NCBI GenBank assembly: GCA_016873595.1
Contig: VGWZ01000016.1
Coordinates: 1 to 12,500 of the forward strand
Source of the DNA: Nitrospira sp.
GTDB lineage: Bacteria; Nitrospirota; Thermodesulfovibrionia; Thermodesulfovibrionales; SM23-35
Reading direction: 5' to 3'
DNA length: 12,500 nt
Within the stretch, counting starts at the first letter, position 1. Each line of letters begins with the position of its first letter. The notes beneath the pieces were generated by a model that was not told where the DNA came from, did no database searches, and saw nothing but the letters and a program-made list of their open reading frames with translations. The position numbers and the translations under genes were made by a program. Of the stretch, positions 1 through 4,454 are shown one piece after another.

Positions 1-2
1 TC

Positions 3-86
3 AAGGAGAAAAAGGAAGATATAAGTGATTGTGTCTCTCGATTATTCCAAATGGGAAGAATCGAGTATCAACTTTGTTGAGAGTAA
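3..86 (+). pseudogene. Possible 3' tail of an upstream gene (unidentified)
   Basis: One forward frame is open from the left edge to a TGA at 84-86 and encodes about 27 residues, rich in Lys/Glu at first and ending RIEYQLC. I do not recognise the family, and the stretch is short enough to be open by chance. It could be the end of a gene that starts outside the window, or a fragment in the decayed region that follows. The hairpin at 37-65 lies inside it. Confidence 0.2.
37..65. repeat. 12-bp hairpin with one mismatch near the left edge
   Basis: CTCGATT (37-43) pairs with AATCGAG (59-65); an A/G mismatch follows, then TTCC (45-48) pairs with GGAA (54-57) around a 5-base loop. Neither side is followed by a T-run, so it is not a convincing intrinsic terminator. 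It may be a structural relic of a mobile element or only a fold inside a coding fragment. Role unknown. Confidence 0.4.
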
Positions 87-177
87 GTATTATGAGTAAG
101 GAGCTGAAATAATTGTCGGACAGCCTGCTCTGCTGCGGGGTAGTTCATTCGAAAATAAAGGAATGTCGCAAAAGTCT

Positions 178-264
178 TTAACTTGCAACGACAAGTGTTT
201 CTAAAACTACTTGAAATTTGAACCTTGACGTATACCTCTTGCCATGTTTTTCAGACATCATCAT
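178..264 (-). pseudogene. IS3-family transposase OrfA, N-terminal fragment
   Basis: Three consecutive ATG codons (264, 261, 258 on the minus strand) follow AAAGGAGG (274-267). The third ATG has the best spacing (8 bases) and gives a product beginning MSEKHGKRYTSRFKFQVVLE. The pattern K-R-Y-T-x-x-F-K-F-x-V-V-L-E is the usual beginning of the helix-turn-helix OrfA protein of IS3-family elements, which binds the terminal repeats. The frame ends at a TAA at 180-178, after only 27 to 29 codons; OrfA is normally about 100 residues. The last four residues (VVAS) no longer look like OrfA, placing the deletion junction near 190-195. It cannot be functional. Confidence 0.6.
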
Positions 265-305
265 AGCCTCCTTTGAAGGGCTCATGTCCCAGATGATGAT
301 GTCTG
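252..305 (-). promoter_or_regulatory. 13-bp perfect inverted repeat burying the OrfA start codons
   Basis: CAGACATCATCAT (252-264) and ATGATGATGTCTG (293-305) are perfect reverse complements separated by 28 bases. On the minus-strand transcript the three ATG codons lie in the 3' arm of the stem and the AAAGGAGG ribosome binding site lies in the loop. RNA that includes both arms would have its start codons base-paired. Such sequestering structures are known from IS10, IS50 and IS200, where they suppress transposase translation from read-through transcripts. That this one worked so is an inference. Confidence 0.55.
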
Positions 306-361
306 TTATATTACGGAAAATTTAGCACTATGGGTGGTACTAATTTTAGGGGAGGGTACAT

Positions 362-496
362 GCAACATTACATGAGGAACGCTTAATTGAAGGTTCATGC
401 CTTCCTGTAGCATCAGCTATTTATATATACATGCTTGATATAATAAAAAGCATCGCATGGCATGCAAAAGAAATTGCTTTAAAGCTTGCTGTATGA
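362..496 (+). pseudogene. Possible fragment of an unidentified gene
   Basis: Immediately outside the insertion-sequence end, a forward frame is open to a TGA at 494-496 and reads as a plausible protein segment, including LIEGSCLPVASAIYIYMLDI and, after a short gap, AWHAKEIALKLAV. It has no obvious own start with a ribosome binding site. It could be what is left of a gene interrupted by the insertion sequence. I do not recognise the family, and chance openness is a real alternative. Confidence 0.25.
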
Positions 497-697
497 TTTA
501 GGGGCGATCGAAACAACTGCCTCATTATTTCTCACCTTTAGAGTGCGGAAATACTCTCTGCCTGTCTTATGAATTATTCGAGAGCTACGATAAAAGTTAA
601 TCTCTGAAGTTTTTTAGAAATGGACGCAACTATCCTCTTAAAATCTTGTGCGGGATAACAAGATCGATAGCTGCATAACTGAGGTTTCACTATTGCA
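497..697. other. Gene-free stretch, probably decayed sequence
   Basis: I see no gene I can support here. On the minus strand a frame running from about 715 to a TAA near 575 (with the segment AQDFKRIVASISKKLQRLTF) looks faintly protein-like but has no start or family signature. There are no repeats, promoters or tRNA-like folds that I can defend. Confidence 0.4.
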
Positions 698-738
698 GAA
701 CAATTCAGGGATGGGGGATGCCCATCCCTGAATTGTTC
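698..738 (-). terminator. Perfect 18-bp hairpin at the end of the lipoprotein gene
   Basis: GAACAATTCAGGGATGGG (698-715) is followed by a 5-base loop and its exact reverse complement (721-738). It starts 5 bases after the stop codon of the minus-strand lipoprotein gene, the usual place for a terminator. In the leftward direction no U-run follows the stem. In the rightward direction the stem is followed by a T-rich stretch (CCCTTTCTACTTTTTT), so it fits an intrinsic terminator better for rightward transcripts. It may act in both directions or protect the 3' end of the lipoprotein mRNA. Confidence 0.7.
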
Positions 739-743
739 CCTTT

Positions 744-929
744 CTACTTTTTTACTGGTTTCTCTGGTGCTTTTGGAGCCTCAGGTGCTTTCTCTGGTGC
801 TGGTGGTGCTGGTGGTGCCTCAGCTGGCTTTGGTGCCGGTTTTGGTGGCTCAGCCTGCTTGCAGCCCACGGTGAACGAGAATGCGACAACAAGCACCAAT
901 GACAGAAGTATAGCTAAAACTTTCTTCAT
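744..929 (-). CDS. Small Pro/Ala/Lys-rich lipoprotein
   Basis: The predicted product is 61 aa. It starts MKKVLAILLS, continues with a hydrophobic segment (residues 4-19) and ends its signal at TVGC, with Cys23 as the probable lipidation site; Thr at -3 is not the preferred Leu, so the lipobox is slightly weak. The mature part is 39 residues: 14 Pro, 9 Ala, 8 Lys and 5 Glu, with motifs such as PAPKP and APEAPKAPEKP. This is a disordered, extended, positively charged tail, suited to a periplasmic spacer or cell-wall contact; no enzymatic role is visible. The start at 929 is set by the near-perfect ribosome binding site AAGGAGGTGA (946-937), 7 bases away. A longer in-frame reading would begin inside that site. 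It has its own promoter and a hairpin at its 3' end, so it is probably a monocistronic gene. The function is unknown. Confidence 0.75.
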   Translation of the reverse strand: MKKVLAILLSLVLVVAFSFTVGCKQAEPPKPAPKPAEAPPAPPAPEKAPEAPKAPEKPVKK

Positions 930-950
930 TAAACTGTCACCTCCTTTCAA

Positions 951-968
951 GAGTACTTAGAGTACTTT
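951..968 (-). repeat. Tandem AGTACT repeat in the lipoprotein leader
   Basis: GAGTACTTA is followed directly by GAGTACTTT, giving two AGTACT palindromes 9 bases apart. They lie between the predicted transcription start and the ribosome binding site of the lipoprotein gene. They could be a protein-binding site or part of a leader fold; nothing more can be shown. Confidence 0.35.
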
Positions 969-983
969 AGTTGAAATGCTAAA

Positions 984-1012
984 ACAATAGTATACCATAA
1001 CGGTTTTGTCAA
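984..1012 (-). promoter_or_regulatory. Sigma-70-type promoter of the lipoprotein gene
   Basis: On the minus strand a perfect -35 TTGACA (1012-1007) is followed after 17 bases by TATTGT (989-984) as a -10 box matching four of six consensus bases. This predicts a transcript with a leader of about 45-50 bases. A 6-bp inverted repeat, ACGGTT (1000-1005) and AACCGT (1034-1039), surrounds the -35 box and could be an operator. On the plus strand TTGTCA (1006-1011), 16 bases, TATTAT (1028-1033) is a weaker divergent promoter candidate toward ppx. Confidence 0.55.
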
Positions 1013-1098
1013 CTTTAAATTAGAGAATATTATAACCGTCTACTTATAAAAATCAAGGTAATTCTTAAGGTGCCCCCCTTCTGATTCATTTAAAGAGT

Positions 1099-1128
1099 TT
1101 GAGGTGCGTAATCGATGTCATTTATAAT
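1099..1128 (+). promoter_or_regulatory. Promoter of the ppx-kor cluster, predicted leaderless
   Basis: TTGAGG (1099-1104), 18 bases, then a perfect TATAAT (1123-1128). The ATG of the phosphatase gene starts after only 5 more bases (ACACT), so transcription would begin at or next to the start codon. A GAGGTG at 1101-1106 is 27 bases from the ATG and overlaps the -35 box, so it is not a usable ribosome binding site. Confidence 0.6.
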
Positions 1129-1133
1129 ACACT

Positions 1134-2108
1134 ATGTCATTACGTGCATCTATGGATATAGGATCTAACACCATCAGACTTTTGATAGCCAGTGTTAAGA
1201 ATAAAAAGATTGAGCATATACTTTATAAGAGAAAGATCACACGATTAGCCGATGGCGTGGGTCAGACCGGGAAACTCAGGGATGAAAATAGTGCATCCTC
1301 TATCGCAGTACTTAAGGAATTCTCCTCTATAATTTCAGGATATGGGGTTAAATTTGTCGGTGCAATTGCAACAAGCGCTTTAAGGGAGGCATCCAACTCA
1401 GAGATATTTATAAAAAGGGTATTTGATGATACAGGAATCTTGATAAAAGTTATTTCTGGCGAAAAAGAGGCAGAATTGATAGTAAAAGGTGTTTTTTCAT
1501 CATTTCATGATTCTTTATCCATCACTGCTCTTTCTTCATTGATTATTGATATAGGAGGGGGGAGTACAGAGTGGATTCTCTATAAAGACAAACAGGTAGT
1601 TGATAAGGGGAGTATCCCTATTGGGGTTATAAAACTTGCAGCACGTTTTATAACGACCGACCCTCTCTCAGAGGCAGACATCGCAGAATTGGGAAAAGGG
1701 ATTGCCTTATTTTTAGACAGTCTCAGCTCCAGGATTGAGCATCGGATTGACAAGGATACATGCTTGATAGGAACTGCGGGAACTTTCACAACCCTTGCCT
1801 CTATTGACTTAAAACTCGAGACCTATTCAAGGGGAAAAATACATCTCCATAGAATATCTCTGGAAAAACTCCGTGATATAAAGAGGGCGTTGTTTGCCCT
1901 TCCCTTGAGGGAAAGAAAGAAGATTAAAGGACTGGAACCCGAGAGAGCAGACTTGATAATACCTGGAATACAATTTACAATGAACATAATGGAATGTTTT
2001 AAATTTAATGAATTAATTGTAAGTGACTACGGACTTCTCGAGGGAGTGCTCCTTGAGACTATTGGAGAGACGAATGAAAAAGATATTCAAGAGACCGTTA
2101 AGCCTTAA
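1134..2108 (+). CDS. ppx: Ppx/GppA-family exopolyphosphatase / pppGpp phosphohydrolase
   Basis: This is a 324-aa member of the ASKHA-fold Ppx/GppA family, which removes terminal phosphate from polyphosphate or the 5' phosphate of pppGpp; the sequence cannot say which substrate is preferred. Family motifs in order: phosphate-1 loop DIGSNTIRLL (8-17), IATSALREASN (78-88), SGEKEAEL (108-115), the phosphate-2 motif IIDIGGGSTEW (137-147), the adenosine-type loop GTAGTFTTLA (213-222), GLEPERAD (266-273) and SDYGLLEG (297-304). The length matches the short form without the C-terminal HD-like domain of E. coli Ppx. An in-frame TAA at 1125-1127 rules out any earlier start; ATG 1134 fits the promoter, and ATG 1152 (MDIGSN) is the only close alternative. 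Neither has a ribosome binding site. The 3' end overlaps korB by 35 bases, which suggests co-transcription and translational coupling. The cytosolic product probably helps balance stringent response and phosphate storage. Confidence 0.92.
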   Translation: MSLRASMDIGSNTIRLLIASVKNKKIEHILYKRKITRLADGVGQTGKLRDENSASSIAVLKEFSSIISGYGVKFVGAIATSALREASNSEIFIKRVFDDTGILIKVISGEKEAELIVKGVFSSFHDSLSITALSSLIIDIGGGSTEWILYKDKQVVDKGSIPIGVIKLAARFITTDPLSEADIAELGKGIALFLDSLSSRIEHRIDKDTCLIGTAGTFTTLASIDLKLETYSRGKIHLHRISLEKLRDIKRALFALPLRERKKIKGLEPERADLIIPGIQFTMNIMECFKFNELIVSDYGLLEGVLLETIGETNEKDIQETVKP

Positions 2109-2823
2109 ACAGGCACCATTCAGATTTTGTTCTGGCTGCGGACATAGTCTAATTCATAGGCTGATTGCGGAATGTATTGACAATTTAGGTATAAGGGAGA
2201 AGGTTGTAGGGATTGCTCCGGTTGGATGTGCTGTATTTGCTTATGATTATTTTAATTTTGATGTACTCGAAGTTGCACATGGAAGGCCTCCTGCTGCAGC
2301 AACAGGACTTAAACGTGTGATGCCTGACAGGATAATTTTTTCTTATCAAGGTGATGGTGACCTCGCTGCTATCGGAACAGCTGAGATCATTCATGCAGCG
2401 AGCAGGGGGGAAAACATCTCGGTATTTTTTGTAAATAATGCTACCTATGGGATGACAGGAGGACAAATGGCCCCAACGACACTCCTCGGTCAGAAGACAA
2501 CCACGACACCTTTAGGAAGAAATGTTGAAACAGCAGGTTATCCTCTCCATGTATCAGAACTTTTGTCCACAATTGACGGTACATCATATATTGTCAGGAC
2601 ATCAGTAGATTCATATAAAAATCTCATGAATGCAAAAAGAGCAATAAAAAAGTCATTCAGATATCAGATAGAAGGCAAGGGATTCAGTCTTGTCGAGATA
2701 CTTTCACCATGCCCGGTTGACTGGGGACTCACACCCCGTGATTCGATCACATGGCTTCAAAAAGAAATGATGTCTGTGTACCCTCTTGGAACATTTAAAG
2801 ATAAATTCAAGGAACGTAGATAA
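2074..2823 (+). CDS. korB: 2-oxoacid:ferredoxin oxidoreductase, beta (TPP-binding) subunit
   Basis: A 249-aa thiamine-diphosphate-binding subunit of the family that oxidatively decarboxylates 2-oxoacids (2-oxoglutarate or branched-chain acids) to acyl-CoA while reducing ferredoxin, or runs in reverse to fix CO2. Seen: FCSGCGH (18-24), AHGRPPAAATGLK (68-80), and the TPP/Mg motif GDGD (93-96) followed by VNNATYGMTGGQ (120-131), then CPVDWGLTP (213-221) near the C-terminus. The start at 2074 is chosen because GGAGAG (2064-2069) sits correctly before it and the protein begins at the family's usual point; a longer reading from 2023 would extend deeply into the phosphatase gene. It overlaps ppx by 35 bases. 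The gamma subunit follows 31 bases downstream, but no alpha (pyrimidine-binding) subunit or ferredoxin subunit is beside them, so the complex must be completed from elsewhere. KOR versus VOR cannot be decided from this subunit alone. Confidence 0.9.
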   Translation: MKKIFKRPLSLKQAPFRFCSGCGHSLIHRLIAECIDNLGIREKVVGIAPVGCAVFAYDYFNFDVLEVAHGRPPAAATGLKRVMPDRIIFSYQGDGDLAAIGTAEIIHAASRGENISVFFVNNATYGMTGGQMAPTTLLGQKTTTTPLGRNVETAGYPLHVSELLSTIDGTSYIVRTSVDSYKNLMNAKRAIKKSFRYQIEGKGFSLVEILSPCPVDWGLTPRDSITWLQKEMMSVYPLGTFKDKFKERR

Positions 2824-2839
2824 TATATATCAACGTTCC
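2811..2839 (+). repeat. Hairpin spanning the korB stop codon, just before the korC ribosome binding site
   Basis: GGAACGT (2811-2817) pairs with ACGTTCC (2833-2839); after one A/A mismatch, GATA (2819-2822) pairs with TATC (2828-2831) around a 5-base AT loop. The korB stop (2821-2823) is inside the hairpin, and the korC ribosome binding site AGGAGG begins 2 bases after it. No T-run follows, so it is not a terminator. It could set RNA stability or make korC translation depend on ribosomes finishing korB. Confidence 0.5.
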
Positions 2840-2840
2840 A

Positions 2841-2846
2841 AGGAGG
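2841..2846 (+). promoter_or_regulatory. Ribosome binding site that fixes a CTG start for korC
   Basis: AGGAGG is followed by 8 bases and then CTG at 2855. An in-frame TAA sits at 2852-2854, directly before the CTG, so the frame cannot extend further upstream. The first in-frame ATG is at 2933, 87 bases beyond the ribosome binding site. Confidence 0.75.
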
Positions 2847-2854
2847 CGAAATAA

Positions 2855-3403
2855 CTGGAAACCAGGATTTTAATAGCAGGCTTTGGCGGTCAGGGTATAC
2901 TCTTTTTCGGAAGGGTCCTCGCGTATACAGGTATGCTCGGAAACAAGGAGGTAACGTGGTTTCCCTCTTATGGTGCAGAAATAAGGGGAGGAACTGCGAA
3001 TTGTACGGTGATCGTCTCAGATGAACTTATCGGCTCACCTATTGTGACGAATCCTGATATACTTATTGTAATGAACGAGGCATCACTCAAGAAATTTCAG
3101 GCAAGGCTCAGACAAAAAGGACTTCTCATATTCGATTCATCTCTTATCAAAGACCCTGAACTACGAACAGATATAGAAATAGTTGGAGTTCCTGCAACAG
3201 AAATTTCTCATTCTTTTGGGAATGCGAAATCTGCAAACATGGTATTGCTCGGCGCATTCATTGCAAAAACCGGGCTGCTGGAGAAGAACTATGTGTTTGA
3301 TGCCCTTGAAAGTACTGTGCCTGATAGAAAGAAGAAAAGCATTGGGGTAAATAAAAATGCTCTTATTGAAGGGATGAAGTTCATTGAAGATAAGAAAGGC
3401 TAA
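2855..3403 (+). CDS. korC: 2-oxoacid:ferredoxin oxidoreductase, gamma subunit (CTG start)
   Basis: The gamma subunit is a Rossmann-like protein that docks with the alpha/beta core. With the start at CTG 2855 it is 182 aa, the usual size of the family, and carries the hallmark N-terminal strand and loop RILIAGFGGQGI (residues 4-15), which every typical member has within its first 20 residues. PSYGAEIRGGTANC (about 38-51) is a second strong family motif. Starting at the first ATG (2933) would remove the whole GFGGQG loop. Between the in-frame TAA at 2852 and that motif there is no ATG, GTG or TTG, so CTG, well spaced from AGGAGG, is the best start. A sequence error or an ATG-to-CTG mutation is possible but would leave the gene reading the same. 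The 3' end overlaps the acetyltransferase gene by 20 bases. Confidence 0.88.
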   Translation: METRILIAGFGGQGILFFGRVLAYTGMLGNKEVTWFPSYGAEIRGGTANCTVIVSDELIGSPIVTNPDILIVMNEASLKKFQARLRQKGLLIFDSSLIKDPELRTDIEIVGVPATEISHSFGNAKSANMVLLGAFIAKTGLLEKNYVFDALESTVPDRKKKSIGVNKNALIEGMKFIEDKKG

Positions 3404-3848
3404 AATATCTGATCTAAGACAGGTTCACAAACTTGTCAATGAGTTTGCGAAGAGAGAGGCAATGATCCCCAGATCCCTTAATGAACTCTATGAAACCCTG
3501 AGAGATTTTTTTGTATGTGAAGATAAAGGAATTATATGCGGAGCCTGTGCGCTGCACATCATGTGGGAGGATCTTGCAGAAATACGTTCTCTCGCAGTAG
3601 ATAAACAATATCAGAAAATAGGTATAGGTAAAAATCTTGTTCAACACTGTCTTAAAGAAGCAAAGGTATTGGGTCTAAAAAAGGTGTTTGCACTCACCTA
3701 CCACCCGGGTTTCTTTAAAAAGATAGGATTTGTTGATATCAATAAATCACGCCTTCCACAAAAGATATGGGGAGACTGTTTACGGTGTCCTAAGTTTCCC
3801 GAGTGTGATGAACACGCAGTGATTATAGAACTGAAAGATAAGAAGTAA
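3384..3848 (+). CDS. GNAT N-acetyltransferase, short ArgA-like type
   Basis: A 154-aa single-domain acetyltransferase. The acetyl-CoA motif A is IRSLAVDKQYQKIGIGKNLV (67-86), with the Q-x-x-G-x-G signature at 77-82; motif B includes VFALTYHPGFFKKIGF (101-116). LPRKIW-like text (LPQKIW, 124-129) and a Cys-rich tail with Cys132, Cys135 and Cys141 (CLRCPKFPEC) match the short ArgA-like proteins common in sulfate- and metal-reducing bacteria, which are thought to make N-acetylglutamate for arginine synthesis. The three Cys residues could bind a metal; that is an inference. Translation starts at TTG 3384, inside the end of korC, with GAAGGGA (3368-3374) as a modest ribosome binding site. No ATG in this frame precedes the conserved IRKAKISD. 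It is probably the last gene of the ppx-kor transcript, with coupled translation. Confidence 0.85.
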   Translation: MKIRKAKISDLRQVHKLVNEFAKREAMIPRSLNELYETLRDFFVCEDKGIICGACALHIMWEDLAEIRSLAVDKQYQKIGIGKNLVQHCLKEAKVLGLKKVFALTYHPGFFKKIGFVDINKSRLPQKIWGDCLRCPKFPECDEHAVIIELKDKK

Positions 3849-3903
3849 GAAGTTGGAAGTGATAATCGCTTTTACTGTTAATTTCCTATTTCATATTTTT
3901 TAT
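3849..3903. other. Short convergent gap without a clear terminator
   Basis: The acetyltransferase gene and the leftward SurA-like gene face each other across 55 bases. The gap is AT-rich and has a T-run toward its right side, but I find no stem of terminator strength. Termination may depend on Rho or occur inside the opposing gene. Confidence 0.4.
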
Positions 3904-4434
3904 TTATTTTAGTTGTAGTTTAATATATGCTTTTCCCCTAAGTTCATTAATATGCATCTTCACATGCTCATTCATTTCTTTCTCGGTAAGATAGGTTTCG
4001 ATTTTTTCTCTTACTTGCTCAAATTCTTGGCCGTAAAAGTCCCTGATGTGCTTTTCATAAAAATCTATCAGTTCTTCTTCTTTTATTCTTATAAATGGTC
4101 TTATTTTAAGATCTAAATAATCTCTGAGCATCTCATTCTCGGAATGTGCCTCTAATTTAAGCTTTTTTGCTTCTCTAAGGAGGAGCACCCTGTTGATCAT
4201 CGTATTGAAGACTTCATCTTTTGTGATACCTGGGGTTACCTTCTGTGTCTTTGTATATGTTTCCTCTAATTCACTCAGGGTTATTGCAATATTATCCACA
4301 AACGCAACCACCCGATCTCTCATTTCAGCAGAGAGCAGAGGACAAAGAGCAAACAGCAGTAAAAAAGTAACGAGCAACAAGTTAAAAAATATGGATAAGG
4401 TTTTTTGTTGTTTCTTTAACTTTTCACTTTTCAC
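3904..4434 (-). CDS. SurA-like periplasmic chaperone lacking the PPIase domain
   Basis: A 176-aa exported protein. Residues 12-36 form a signal peptide (hydrophobic core LLLVTFLLLFALCPLLSA, likely cleavage after Ala36). The mature part begins RDRVVAFVDNIAITLSELEE, matching the SurA N-terminal chaperone domain (VVAxVNxxxITxxELE), followed by the helix MINRVLLLREAKKLKL (79-94) and helical segments up to the C-terminal KAYIKLQLK. SurA normally carries one or two parvulin domains between these parts (about 430 aa in E. coli); none is here. It probably escorts unfolded outer-membrane proteins to the Omp85 protein encoded just upstream. The start is GTG at 4434, which lies inside a heptanucleotide repeat; GTG copies at 4427, 4441 and 4448 are out of frame and quickly reach stops. 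The ribosome binding site is weak, and the gene starts 20 bases after the Omp85 stop, so it probably depends on coupling. Third gene of the tamB operon. Confidence 0.75.
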   Translation of the reverse strand: MKSEKLKKQQKTLSIFFNLLLVTFLLLFALCPLLSAEMRDRVVAFVDNIAITLSELEETYTKTQKVTPGITKDEVFNTMINRVLLLREAKKLKLEAHSENEMLRDYLDLKIRPFIRIKEEELIDFYEKHIRDFYGQEFEQVREKIETYLTEKEMNEHVKMHINELRGKAYIKLQLK

Positions 4435-4452
4435 TTTTCACTTCTCACTTTT
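4421..4452 (-). repeat. Heptanucleotide tandem repeat at the Omp85/SurA-like junction
   Basis: On the plus strand: TTTTCAC three times (4421-4441), one variant TTCTCAC (4442-4448), and a partial TTTT. On the coding strand this is GTGAAAA repeated. Each unit carries a GTG, in successive reading frames because 7 is not a multiple of 3. Only the GTG at 4434 opens the SurA-like frame. The repeat fills the space between the two genes and replaces a normal ribosome binding site. Confidence 0.85.
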
Positions 4453-4454
4453 AG

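Larger units (their letters stand above)
178..360 (-). mobile_element. Truncated left end of an IS3-type insertion sequence
   Basis: Read on the minus strand from 360, the sequence begins TGTACCCTCCCCTAAAA, which has the 5'-TG start and C-rich then A-rich look of IS3-family terminal repeats. About 95 bases further in come a strong ribosome binding site and the N-terminus of an OrfA-like transposase protein, which breaks off after about 24 recognisable residues. No matching right terminal repeat or orfB is visible between 1 and 178, so this is a deletion remnant. The family call rests on the OrfA start and the plausible terminus, not on a database match. Confidence 0.55.

Noticed and set aside
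121..150. CAGC...GCTG small hairpin and C/G-rich stretch near the IS remnant
   Set aside because: Only 4 bp of stem and no matching terminal repeat; it could not be shown to be the right end of the insertion sequence.
930..950. Seven-residue N-terminal extension of the lipoprotein
   Set aside because: Its start would overlap the ribosome binding site AAGGAGGTGA that clearly serves the ATG at 929.
718..960. Rightward 80-aa Gly/Ala-rich reading frame
   Set aside because: It is the complement of the Pro/Ala-rich lipoprotein gene; the composition follows from that gene. The leftward gene has a signal peptide, lipobox, strong ribosome binding site and promoter, and this one has none.
2023..2073. 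Longer korB starting at 2023
   Set aside because: The extra 17 residues lie in the coding end of ppx and do not resemble the family; the ATG at 2074 has GGAGAG in front of it.
2933..3403. korC starting at the first ATG
   Set aside because: This would delete the GFGGQG loop and leave a perfect AGGAGG unused 87 bases upstream.
3850..3875. AAGTGAT/ATCGCTT pairing considered as a terminator between the convergent genes
   Set aside because: The two arms leave a loop of only one base and include a wobble pair, so a stable hairpin cannot form.
4421..4452. Tandem heptanucleotide repeat considered as a CRISPR-like or iteron array
   Set aside because: The units are 7 bases with no spacers, and there is no replication gene or cas gene; it is a simple sequence repeat.
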